Made by a program: the position numbers and the translations under genes. Positions 55,863 to 63,310 of a DNA stretch of 64,000 nucleotides are shown piece after piece. Origin of the DNA: a virus; the IMG/VR virus record IMGVR_UViG_3300047172_000213, positions 1 to 64,000 of that record. One strand, given 5' to 3'. The notes under the pieces are model-generated. The model was not told where the DNA came from. It was given only the letters and a program-made list of their open reading frames with translations, and ran no database searches. How positions within the stretch are numbered: the stretch's first letter is position 1; every line of letters starts with the position of its first letter.

Positions 55863-56879
55863 ATGAAAAGAGTCTTCGCTCCGCACCTCGGCCGCGACGT
55901 CGTCATCGGGGCCTGCAAGATGCCCGACCGGCACGCTCCGAGGCTGTACCTCGGCGATTACGTCGACCTCTCGACGCTACCGCCCTCGCCCGAGAGCTGC
56001 GACTACAGCGCCCCGGCGATGCCCGTAATCACCAACCTCGAGGGCAACGACGCCTACGGCGACTGCGTCGAAGCCGAGGACGCGCACTTCATCGCCGTCA
56101 TGACCGGCAACACCGGCAGTCTCTTCTCCTACACCCCCGCGATGACGCTCGCCGCGTACACCGCGCTCACCGGCTTCAACCCCAACATACCGTCCACCGA
56201 CCAAGGCACCGACCCAACCGTGGACATGAACTACTACGTCCAGAACCCGTACGCCGACGGCACCAAGCTGCTCGGCTGGGCTTCGGTCGATGCGACCAAC
56301 AAGGCGCTGGTGCAGTTCGCCATCAGCACCTTCGGCAACCTGAAGCTCTGGGTGTCACTGCCCGACGCCTGGACCAACCCCTTCCCGAGCAGCAGCGGCT
56401 TCGTCTGGGATGTGGCCTCGCCCGACTCGAACAACGGCCACTGCATCGGCAGCTGCGCCTACAACTCCACCCTGGTGTCCATCGTGGGCGCCAACTCCCA
56501 GGGCGTGCAGGTCATGACCTGGGGCCTCATCGGTACCGTCACCTGGGCTGCTTTCGCCGCCCTCTTCGTTCCCGCCGCCGGCGGCGGAGCTGCGGTGCGC
56601 ATCACCCCCGACTGGTGGAACAAGTCCACGGGCAAGGCACCGAACGGCTTCGCGGCGAGTGACCTCGCCTCGGACTTCAACAAGTACTTCGGAGGCAGCG
56701 TCGCCATCCCGGCGCCCCCCATCCCCCCGCCCTCGCCGAGCCCGGCGCCCTCGGGACCTCCGTCGCTGGCTGCGGCGCAGGCCGCCGTCACCAAGGCCCT
56801 GTCAGCACAGCTGCCGCTCATCCAGCGCTCGAAGGCCATCAGCACCGCGGCGAGCGCCCTCGCCCCGCTGTGGCCGTGA
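55863..56879 (+). CDS. Papain-like cysteine peptidase fold protein, 338 aa
   Basis: The candidate catalytic Cys 68 is in GNDAYGDCVEAEDAHFIAVM, the His 193 in NNGHCIGSCAYN, and a Thr-Trp-Gly segment (VMTWGLIGTVTWAAF, about 218-231) follows as in C1-like proteins of phages and phage-like elements. In that group Cys and His belong to a papain-type fold; activity is not proven. The C-terminus (280-338) is a Pro-rich linker and a short Ala-rich helix. It is expressed from its own promoter; it might process a virion protein or act on the host. Confidence 0.65.
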   Translation: MKRVFAPHLGRDVVIGACKMPDRHAPRLYLGDYVDLSTLPPSPESCDYSAPAMPVITNLEGNDAYGDCVEAEDAHFIAVMTGNTGSLFSYTPAMTLAAYTALTGFNPNIPSTDQGTDPTVDMNYYVQNPYADGTKLLGWASVDATNKALVQFAISTFGNLKLWVSLPDAWTNPFPSSSGFVWDVASPDSNNGHCIGSCAYNSTLVSIVGANSQGVQVMTWGLIGTVTWAAFAALFVPAAGGGAAVRITPDWWNKSTGKAPNGFAASDLASDFNKYFGGSVAIPAPPIPPPSPSPAPSGPPSLAAAQAAVTKALSAQLPLIQRSKAISTAASALAPLWP

Positions 56880-57136
56880 AGCACGCACTGGTCCTCGGGC
56901 TGCTCCTCGGAGCGGCCTGCAAAACGAACACCCCTCCGACGCCCAGCGCGCACGCGCAGGTGGTGTACCAGGCTCTGGTGGATGCTGGGTGCATCGCGCA
57001 GAGCGACTCCGGCGCATCTGATGTGGCCCTCGAGGAGGCGAGCGACGCTGCCCCCGAGTGGTTCACGTGCATGTGGAACGGCGGCAGCGTGGCTGATTGC
57101 GGCGCGCCCTGCAGTGCCACCTCGACCAAGAAGTAA
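56876..57136 (+). CDS. Lipoprotein, 86 aa
   Basis: GTG 56876 overlaps the preceding stop (GTGA). Signal peptide KHALVLGLLLGAAC with lipobox-like Cys 15, then a mature domain with three or four Cys (VDAGCIAQSDSG, FTCMWNGGS, CGAPC). Co-transcribed with the peptidase-like gene and followed by a terminator. Secreted or envelope role; unknown. Confidence 0.6.
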   Translation: MKHALVLGLLLGAACKTNTPPTPSAHAQVVYQALVDAGCIAQSDSGASDVALEEASDAAPEWFTCMWNGGSVADCGAPCSATSTKK

Positions 57137-57152
57137 TCCCCGTAGTGCTCAC

Positions 57153-57190
57153 GAAGGCCGGGTCCTGCAGCAGCGGGGCCCGGCCTTCTT
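57153..57190 (+). terminator. Intrinsic terminator
   Basis: GAAGGCCGGG pairs with CCCGGCCTTC (10 bp, 16-base loop), then TTC. Confidence 0.75.
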
Positions 57191-57204
57191 CATTGGAGGA
57201 CAAC

Positions 57205-57444
57205 ATGGCAAAGAGAACGGTCTACATCTGCGACGGCAAGGACTGCGGCGCGGTCCTGGTAAACGCCGAGGATGGCTTCATCACCATGGGCACTATCAAG
57301 ACCACGGCGCTCGATGGTGAGCCGAAGGTCCTGGTGACCTCCGCGCCCGTTGCTTTGGAGGGAGCCGTGCCCGCGCCCCCTGGTGAAGCCGCGCTCTGCA
57401 AGGAGTGCATGGCCAAGGCCCTGGGCTTCCCCTTCACACCATGA
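57205..57444 (+). CDS. Hypothetical protein with Cys pairs, 79 aa
   Basis: ATG 57205 after TTGGAGGAC. C-D-G-K-D-C near the start and C-K-E-C near the end (YICDGKDCGAVLV, ALCKECMAKALGF) form a zinc-ribbon-like pair. The stop overlaps the next gene by ATGA. Function unknown. Confidence 0.65.
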   Translation: MAKRTVYICDGKDCGAVLVNAEDGFITMGTIKTTALDGEPKVLVTSAPVALEGAVPAPPGEAALCKECMAKALGFPFTP

Positions 57445-58331
57445 ACTACGAACGGGCCCTAGCCACGCTGAACCACGCGCGTACGGGCAGGCAGCTGCCC
57501 CGGAAGAAGCTGATGAACGCGACGTGGCTGCACACAGTCCTCCAGCACGACAGTAGTGACCAGTGCGTCAGCCTGTCGCTTTTCGACAAGCACATCCTGA
57601 TGTGGAAGCCGAACGGCAACATCGTCCTCACGAGCGCGGGCTACCCGACGTGGTCTACCAAGGACCGCTTCGCACGGTACCTGCCCTGGGGCTTCCGTGT
57701 CTGGCAAGAAAGGCCGTTCTGGTACGTCTCCACGCCCTCGGGTACGCGGCCCTTCTTCGACGGGATGGAGCTGCGCCCCGATGGCAGCGTGGTGCAGCTA
57801 TCTGGCGCGCTCAATGCCGTTGACGCTCGCACGCTCGGAGACGACGTCTACCAGTACGCGCAGTTCTACGCGGCTCGATTGGTCAACGGTGTCAGCGCAA
57901 GGGACGTGGAGAACACTTGCAGTGGATGTGTCGCCGTGAACCTCCTGCCAGATCTCGCTGAGGTGCACAAATACGGACAGTTTCAGCAGCACTTGCTCAA
58001 GCACATGCAGCAGGAGACCACACCACCGAACCTGATCCTCGCCGCGGTCGATAAGGTGCCGGTCTTCGCCCGCGTCTTCCGCGCCCGCACCCACGGAGAG
58101 TCCTCTCGTTCTTTTCTGCGCCAGGTCATCGACGCCAGCTGGCACGAGAACCAGAAGGCCTGGCGCAAGCCAACCACGAAGAAGGCTCTGGTCGAGCAGA
58201 CCGGGCTCTTGATGACCCGAGAGAACCTGCCCCGGCTGGACATCATCCCGCGAAAGTACATCGTGAGCCTGCGGATGCTGGTCGAGGACTTTCTCCTCGA
58301 GTCGTTCCAGTTCATGTGGGTGTCGGAGTAA
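57441..58331 (+). CDS. Hypothetical protein, 296 aa
   Basis: ATG 57441, coupled by ATGA. First half is beta-rich with many aromatics (CVSLSLFDKHILMWKPNGNI, PWGFRVWQERPFWYVSTPSG), second half helical and basic (QQHLLKHMQQETTPPNLILA, KYIVSLRMLVEDFLLESFQF). I do not recognise a family. Shares a transcript with the small Cys-pair gene. Confidence 0.65.
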   Translation: MNYERALATLNHARTGRQLPRKKLMNATWLHTVLQHDSSDQCVSLSLFDKHILMWKPNGNIVLTSAGYPTWSTKDRFARYLPWGFRVWQERPFWYVSTPSGTRPFFDGMELRPDGSVVQLSGALNAVDARTLGDDVYQYAQFYAARLVNGVSARDVENTCSGCVAVNLLPDLAEVHKYGQFQQHLLKHMQQETTPPNLILAAVDKVPVFARVFRARTHGESSRSFLRQVIDASWHENQKAWRKPTTKKALVEQTGLLMTRENLPRLDIIPRKYIVSLRMLVEDFLLESFQFMWVSE

Positions 58332-58382
58332 GCGAACGGGCGCGTGACGACAAGCCGACCCTGAGATAGTACTAAGAGAAGG

Positions 58383-58793
58383 ATGAACAAGCGCAGGCCA
58401 CTATCCGCGCGCCTCGTCAACGTCGACGTCGAAGGCGATGCAGTCACGCTGCTGGAGTCGCTGCTCATTCTGATGCGCGTGCAGGCGAAGAAGCTCGACA
58501 AGGTCCCGGCCACCCGTGATGAGGTGGTCGGGGCCATCATCGCCTCCTATTGCTTTAGCCATCAGTCTGACATCATGGAGGCCCTCACCGATGAAGCGCA
58601 GCGCCAGGCCTTCGACATCGCCATTCGACGCCACATCGTCCGCTCCCAACTTCCTAGGTCCCATCACGCCGCCCCTCGCAGACCAGACCCCCGCCTTCCC
58701 GAAGTTTCCGACGGTGGACCAGCTGCTGGCGCACCAGGAGGGGACAGCTCCGCACCCGCTGCTGCAGCTGACCGCGACGCCGCCGCCAAGTAG
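58383..58793 (+). CDS. Hypothetical protein, 136 aa
   Basis: ATG 58383 follows AGAGAAGG. Convincing up to about residue 88 (DAVTLLESLLILMRVQAKKL, MEALTDEAQRQAFDIAIRRH); the remaining 48 residues (Pro/Ala/Gly-rich) look out of frame. The +1 frame carries on with good protein, so the two may be one gene interrupted near 58645-58650. Confidence 0.5.
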   Translation: MNKRRPLSARLVNVDVEGDAVTLLESLLILMRVQAKKLDKVPATRDEVVGAIIASYCFSHQSDIMEALTDEAQRQAFDIAIRRHIVRSQLPRSHHAAPRRPDPRLPEVSDGGPAAGAPGGDSSAPAAAADRDAAAK

Positions 58794-59136
58794 GCCCTCG
58801 TCCCTGTTCCAGGGGCTGCTGGGCGGCCAGCTCGACGTGCTGGTGCAGGACGCCGCAGACCACCCCGAGCGCTACGACGACGCCACGCGCTCGGCACTGG
58901 CCGCTCTGGGCGCAGGCAACCGCGAGCTCACCCCGGCCGACCACAAGCTGCTCGACAACGCCACGATGGACTACGCCGCCTTTCGCCCCCCGAAGGCCCC
59001 GCCCCGGGCGCCAGACGCGCCGAAGCCGCCGCCAAGAAGACCAAGGCTTCTCGACGACGGCGACATGCCCGATGGGCGCGAGCCGCAGGTGGAGACACCA
59101 GGAGGCGTGATGAGCGCCTACTGGTGGCTCAGCTGA
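58591..59136 (+). CDS. Hypothetical protein, 181 aa, overlapping the previous gene
   Basis: ATG 58591 has GGAGG nine bases upstream. Good protein from about residue 20 (FPKFPTVDQLLAHQEGTAPH, SALAALGAGNRELTPADHKL), ending in a Pro-rich tail. With this start it overlaps the previous gene by 203 bases; alternatively it is the natural C-terminus of that gene after a +1 shift. Confidence 0.5.
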   Translation: MKRSARPSTSPFDATSSAPNFLGPITPPLADQTPAFPKFPTVDQLLAHQEGTAPHPLLQLTATPPPSRPSSLFQGLLGGQLDVLVQDAADHPERYDDATRSALAALGAGNRELTPADHKLLDNATMDYAAFRPPKAPPRAPDAPKPPPRRPRLLDDGDMPDGREPQVETPGGVMSAYWWLS

Positions 59137-59140
59137 GCGG

Positions 59141-59821
59141 CTAGAGGCCGATGCCTTCGTACTGGATCGCGTACTTGTGGGTCCCGTTGGGCGCAGCCGC
59201 GGGGGTGTACGTGCGGTTGACCGTGTCGATGGAACCGGTCGACGGCGACAGCGCGGCACCATCGACGATCTCCCTCTCCGGCAGCAGCGGCGAGGTCTGG
59301 CCAGCGCGCAGCTTGGGGCCGTACGACAGCCCGATCTTCACACCGGTGCCGACTTCCACGGTGCCCGCAGTGCCGGTGCCGCCGAGGAACTCGATGGAGA
59401 CGACCTTGCTCCAGCCCTTCACGCCCGTGCCGGAACCCGAGGTGAGTGCGACGGTCTCGGTCTGCTGGTTGCCACCGGCGTCATACCCGACGATGACCGC
59501 CGAGGTCGGGCAGTTCGACGTGGTGCCGCCGCCGGTCACCACGAGGTTGCGCGCGGCAAGGGTGAAGGCCGTGTTGAGCACGGTGCCCGCGACCGCGGTG
59601 TAGGTCACCGTACCGTTGGTGCTCGCAGTGGACGCCAGGACCGCGGCGGCAGAAGCAGCCGGCGGCGCATCCCACTCCTCGATGAAGATGGCCTTCAGCC
59701 CAGCGAGGGAAGCCTCGAGAGACGTAGCCAGCTCCTGCACTTCTGCCGCCAGGCCGCCCGGCCCAACGAGCAGATGATGCTTCAGAGTCATGTACTTGCT
59801 GAAGATGCCTGAACCCTGCAT
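59141..59821 (-). CDS. Virion structural protein, 226 aa
   Basis: The first 50 residues are helical; the rest is a beta domain rich in Thr/Gly/Val (TYTAVAGTVLNTAFTLAARN, VALTSGSGTGVKGWSKVVSI), similar in style to phage head-decoration or neck proteins. The C-terminus (THKYAIQYEGIGL) is conserved-looking. It closes the structural run that starts at the sheath. Confidence 0.65.
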   Translation of the reverse strand: MQGSGIFSKYMTLKHHLLVGPGGLAAEVQELATSLEASLAGLKAIFIEEWDAPPAASAAAVLASTASTNGTVTYTAVAGTVLNTAFTLAARNLVVTGGGTTSNCPTSAVIVGYDAGGNQQTETVALTSGSGTGVKGWSKVVSIEFLGGTGTAGTVEVGTGVKIGLSYGPKLRAGQTSPLLPEREIVDGAALSPSTGSIDTVNRTYTPAAAPNGTHKYAIQYEGIGL

Positions 59822-59845
59822 GACATATCTCCTCTTACCCTGGGA

Positions 59846-60484
59846 TCAACCCAGGGGTGTGCCGACTTGTGGCTGGCCATACTGGTTGACGCCGTAAGGC
59901 AACTGGTAACCCATGCCTCGAACCTGACCGCCGTAGACGGCCGGACCCTGTGGTGTGCGGGCGAGCTCGCGCGTGCCCGCGTTGATGGCCTTGCTGCCGA
60001 GGTACGCTGCGCCGAGACCTGCCGCACCAACGGCCAGGTTCGTCTTCAACCCGAAGCGCCCCAGCATCTTGCCGGAGGCCTTCGGCTCGGCCGCCCCGAG
60101 CCCCTTGAGCGCACCGACCGCCTTGGTGCCCAGGGCCTTAGCCGAAGCGACGAAGTCCCCGATGCCAGCCTCCTTGATGGCCATGTCGGCGCCCGCGCCG
60201 GCGGCCACGGACGCCAGGCGGGTCATCTCGGCTCCCGAAGCCTCCCCCTTGAGGGGGGCGGTAGCCTGGCGCATCTTCGCGAGCTCGAGCTCGCGCACGG
60301 CTTCGTAGAACGCGTCGTTGTCCTGCAGCTGCTTGCGCAGCGCGTGCTCGTTGCTATCCGCCATCCCCAGGTTGAGCAGCCCCACCGTCAGCTGCGCAAG
60401 CAGAGACCCGCCGTCGGCCGTCTTCGACAGGAAGACGTCCTCGGTGGAGTAGTGCTTCATCAGCAGGGGGACGGGGGTGTTCAT
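59846..60484 (-). CDS. Putative virion protein with Gly/Ala-rich core, 212 aa
   Basis: Residues 1-70 are helical (LLAQLTVGLLNLGMADSNEH, RKQLQDNDAFYEAVRELELA); 100-170 are Ala/Gly-rich with hydrophobic runs (NLAVGAAGLGAAYLGSKAIN), and the end is Gly/Tyr/Gln-rich. The composition resembles the internal virion proteins at 20-25 kb. Role inferred from position only. Confidence 0.55.
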   Translation of the reverse strand: MNTPVPLLMKHYSTEDVFLSKTADGGSLLAQLTVGLLNLGMADSNEHALRKQLQDNDAFYEAVRELELAKMRQATAPLKGEASGAEMTRLASVAAGAGADMAIKEAGIGDFVASAKALGTKAVGALKGLGAAEPKASGKMLGRFGLKTNLAVGAAGLGAAYLGSKAINAGTRELARTPQGPAVYGGQVRGMGYQLPYGVNQYGQPQVGTPLG

Positions 60485-60681
60485 CTGGGAAACGGTGTTC
60501 TCTTTCGTACCAGAGAAAGGGCGAAATCAGAAGCGCGCTTGGTTGTTTCAACCTGCACGCGGCGCAGAGACTGGATGGCCTCCTGCACGGCCGGGTCGAC
60601 GATGCCAGGGTTGGTGGGCTCGTCCTCGACGAGGTCTTCGTCCTCGGCAGCGGTCGGAGGAACAACGGCGGGCGGCGTCAC
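60481..60681 (-). CDS. Hypothetical protein, 66 aa
   Basis: GTG 60681 overlaps the upstream stop (GTGA) and has GAAGGG upstream; a longer frame to 60729 is possible. Pro/Glu/Asp-rich start (AAEDEDLVEDEPTNPGIVDP), then a basic helix. Function unknown. Confidence 0.5.
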   Translation of the reverse strand: MTPPAVVPPTAAEDEDLVEDEPTNPGIVDPAVQEAIQSLRRVQVETTKRASDFALSLVRKRTPFPR

Positions 60682-61157
60682 TTGAGCATCCCTTCGAGAC
60701 GCCCCAGTGTTCTTGCCATCTCTTTCCATTGGTCCTCCTGCGCCTTGGTGAAGGTCGTGAACACGTCGTTACGGACGTAGCGTCCGCCGCGTTCCTTGAG
60801 CTTCTCGATGTCCATCCGCAGCTGACGCAGATCCCCGTGCAGCGCCTCGAGCGGGTCGGGGCGGCTGGCGCGGTCCTCCTTGAGGGCCTCCGCGAGGTCG
60901 CGCTGATGCTTGATCTCCGACTCGAAGGCCGACTTGAGCCCGTTGAACTCGAGCCTCCAGCCGCCGGCCAGCGATTCGTAGTGGCCCTTGATGTCGCTCA
61001 CGGCCGCACGCAGCTTCGGCAGCTCGGTCAGCACGCGCTTGAGCGACTCCTCGGTCTCCTTGAGCCGCTGCTTGAAGCGGAAGAAGGCTCCGAGGAAAGA
61101 AGCGCCACCCGTTACCAGAGCTGTCACTCCACTCTGAATGATCTCTTGCGTCTCCAA
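60678..61157 (-). CDS. Membrane-anchored coiled-coil protein, 159 aa
   Basis: One N-terminal hydrophobic segment (GVTALVTGGASFLGAFFRF) followed by long charged helices (KETEESLKRVLTELPKLRAA, SEIKHQRDLAEALKEDRASR). Could act in lysis control or particle assembly; nothing specific. Between structural genes. Confidence 0.6.
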   Translation of the reverse strand: METQEIIQSGVTALVTGGASFLGAFFRFKQRLKETEESLKRVLTELPKLRAAVSDIKGHYESLAGGWRLEFNGLKSAFESEIKHQRDLAEALKEDRASRPDPLEALHGDLRQLRMDIEKLKERGGRYVRNDVFTTFTKAQEDQWKEMARTLGRLEGMLK

Positions 61158-61175
61158 GGCTCCTCCCGCCGGACA

Positions 61176-61565
61176 TCATCCGAGCACCCGAACACGCAGC
61201 TGACAGGACGTGGTGTACTCGATGCTGCACGAGGTGACACCCTCCGCCGGCGTCGGGTTGAACCACACGAGTAGCCCGCCAGGGGAGATCTCGAGCGCCT
61301 GGTTGCCCCCGTTGATGGTGACGAGAACCGGCGCTGCACCCGTCTGGCCCGGGGCGTAGCTGATGAGCAGCCCGATGGCGCCCGGGGCGATGATGGTGCC
61401 GAACGACACGGACTCGGTGCCCAACCCAGATAGGTTGAGCAGCGAGTCCTGCAGCTGAACGTACTGCCCCGTGAAGTTGTACGGGATCGGGTCAGCCGGC
61501 AGCGACTGGTCGGCCGTGAGCGACAGAGCTCCCGCGAACGATACGGGCTGAGGTGTGGCCGACAT
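61176..61565 (-). CDS. Virion structural protein, 129 aa
   Basis: Beta-sandwich-like (PYNFTGQYVQLQDSLLNLSG, PGAIGLLISYAPGQTGAAPV, PGGLLVWFNPTPAEG). Small beta proteins directly after the tube gene are often decoration or tail-completion proteins. Eleven bases from the tube-like gene. Confidence 0.65.
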   Translation of the reverse strand: MSATPQPVSFAGALSLTADQSLPADPIPYNFTGQYVQLQDSLLNLSGLGTESVSFGTIIAPGAIGLLISYAPGQTGAAPVLVTINGGNQALEISPGGLLVWFNPTPAEGVTSCSIEYTTSCQLRVRVLG

Positions 61566-61575
61566 CGGTCACCTC

Positions 61576-62334
61576 TCAGGACCCAGGGATGTTGGGGAAC
61601 GTCGCGTTGGCCCCACCCGCGTTGGACGAGGTGGTGTTGTCGATGAGGGTGAGGGCCGCGACGGCGACGGGCACCGCGCGCTCGAACTGCACCGCCGTCG
61701 ACTCCTGAATGAGCACGCCTTGCGCGTCGGTCGACCAGGAGTGGTTGGGCAGGTAGCAGGCCTCGAAGTACACCGCGGCGAGCGTGTCCAGGTTGATGTC
61801 CCGGATGTACATCAGGATGCCGATGGGCTGCGCGAACAGGTCCGACGCCAGGTTGACGTAGATGTTCTCGTAGCCCGGCGGGATGATGACGTCGTGCGGG
61901 TTGGACATCGACGCCGCGCCCGCGTTCGGGAACATCGCGGGCACGATGGTCGGAGGGATGAGGTCCTGGTAGTAGGCGTACAGGATGCGCAGCAGAGACG
62001 CACCGTGGTAGTACACGCGGCCCAGGCCCATCTGGCCGACCGTGCGTCCCGCGATGAAGTAGCTGCGCTCCGAGCCGATCTCGAAGATGCGAGAGAACTG
62101 CCTCGTGTGGGAGAGGTTGAAGTTCTGGACGATGCCGATGGGGTAGACGACCTGGTTGGCCGCCTGACCGTTGCCGGACACCGCGCCAGCGATGGCCGCT
62201 GCACCGCCGATGTTCGCCAGACGCGGGGGGCCCGCCGCCAGCATCGTGAAGCCCGCGTTCGCGTAGCGCCCGTCGACCAGCCCGGCCTGGACGTAGTTCG
62301 AATACGGCGCCCAGTCTGAGAAATTGCCAGCCAT
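61576..62334 (-). CDS. Tail-tube-like virion protein, 252 aa
   Basis: Gene order (sheath, one small gene, this) and the strand pattern VVYPIGIVQNFNLSHTRQFS, RIFEIGSERSYFIAGRTVGQ, GLGRVYYHGASLLRILYAYY fit a tail tube or tube-like protein of large myoviruses, where a similar E-I-G-S-x-R-S-Y-F sequence is seen. The C-terminus is beta-rich. Tube identity is a reasoned guess. Confidence 0.7.
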   Translation of the reverse strand: MAGNFSDWAPYSNYVQAGLVDGRYANAGFTMLAAGPPRLANIGGAAAIAGAVSGNGQAANQVVYPIGIVQNFNLSHTRQFSRIFEIGSERSYFIAGRTVGQMGLGRVYYHGASLLRILYAYYQDLIPPTIVPAMFPNAGAASMSNPHDVIIPPGYENIYVNLASDLFAQPIGILMYIRDINLDTLAAVYFEACYLPNHSWSTDAQGVLIQESTAVQFERAVPVAVAALTLIDNTTSSNAGGANATFPNIPGS

Positions 62335-62338
62335 CGTC

Positions 62339-62563
62339 TTACTCCCTCACCTTGGAAGAGTAGCTTCCGCCGAGGTCTTCGTACACGTTCAGGGTCTTGT
62401 TGGCGCTGATGGTCGCTGCGACGCGAAGAAGCTCGGGGTCAGCGCTGGCCATCTTCGCCAGCAAGATCGCGTCGAGCGCGGAAACGCGCGGCGGGCCGAA
62501 CCGCTCCTCGAGAGCGGCACGGCCGACGATGTCAGCTGCCAAGGAGCGGAGGTCGGCGGTCAT
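62339..62563 (-). CDS. Small hypothetical protein, 74 aa
   Basis: ATG 62563 overlaps the HNH gene end by 32 bases. Helical (RSLAADIVGRAALEERFGPP, ALDAILLAKMASADPELLRV). It lies four bases before the tube-like gene and probably belongs to the tail unit. Confidence 0.6.
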   Translation of the reverse strand: MTADLRSLAADIVGRAALEERFGPPRVSALDAILLAKMASADPELLRVAATISANKTLNVYEDLGGSYSSKVRE

Positions 62564-63278
62564 CAGGCAGTGCCTCCCGCATGCGACGACGATACTCCAA
62601 GAGCAGCGCACGCACATCCACGGGCAACTTTTGCTGCAACAGAACCTGCAGCGCGGTCGCAGGGTCGAACTCGTGCCCAGGCGGATGCGCCTCGCTGCCG
62701 TTCTTGGCGCGCCCGTCGAGCAGCTCCAAGTTCTCCCAGCAGTTGTTGCCCCTGACGCCGTCCTTGTGGTGAACGATCTCCCACTCCTCGAGGAAGCGCC
62801 CAAGCGAGAGTTCCATCACAAGACGATGCTCCAAGATGGAACCATCCTGTCGTGCATGCGGGTGTCCTGGTGGCGCTTGCACGAGGACGTAGCCATCGCG
62901 CCCCACCCAGCGTTCCTTCTTGCGCGGTCGCTTGAAAGGAACAGGGTCCCGCAGCTTGCTCCCCTGCGCATCGATTAGCCCAGCGCGACGCTTCTGTGCG
63001 TGCGACGCGCACATGCCCTTGCTGCGAGCAGGTGCCGGGCACTCCGGCAGTAGACATGCTGTGAAGGACCCGGGAGCAAGCTGCTTGTAGCTGCGTACAC
63101 GCAGCAGTGGGCGCAGCTCCGCACCGGTCTCCCAATCCAGGCGACCACGACGCGCAGCCCTGTAGTGCGTGGAACAGAAGCCCTTGCTTCCGCCCTCTAT
63201 TGTCGCACTGCATCCAATCACCTTGCACGGGGGCCACGGTCCTTCTCGTTTCGGTCGTCCTGGGTGTCGCGTGTTCAT
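62532..63278 (-). CDS. HNH endonuclease, homing type, 248 aa
   Basis: The N-terminal 105 residues hold two Cys/His knuckles (CKVIGCSATIEGGSKGFCST with H; ACLLPECPAPARSKGMCASH). The nuclease core follows: LEHRLVMELSLGRFLEEWEI, VHHKDGVRGNNCWENLELLD, the HNH_3-type H-H-K-D-G-x-x-x-N-x-x-x-N-L-E-L. Such free-standing nucleases spread by cutting DNA lacking them; it sits between sheath and tube, a common insertion site. Confidence 0.85.
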   Translation of the reverse strand: MNTRHPGRPKREGPWPPCKVIGCSATIEGGSKGFCSTHYRAARRGRLDWETGAELRPLLRVRSYKQLAPGSFTACLLPECPAPARSKGMCASHAQKRRAGLIDAQGSKLRDPVPFKRPRKKERWVGRDGYVLVQAPPGHPHARQDGSILEHRLVMELSLGRFLEEWEIVHHKDGVRGNNCWENLELLDGRAKNGSEAHPPGHEFDPATALQVLLQQKLPVDVRALLLEYRRRMREALPDDRRPPLLGS

Positions 63279-63310
63279 CGGGGAGAGTACCTCCCCAGTT
63301 ACCTATGACA

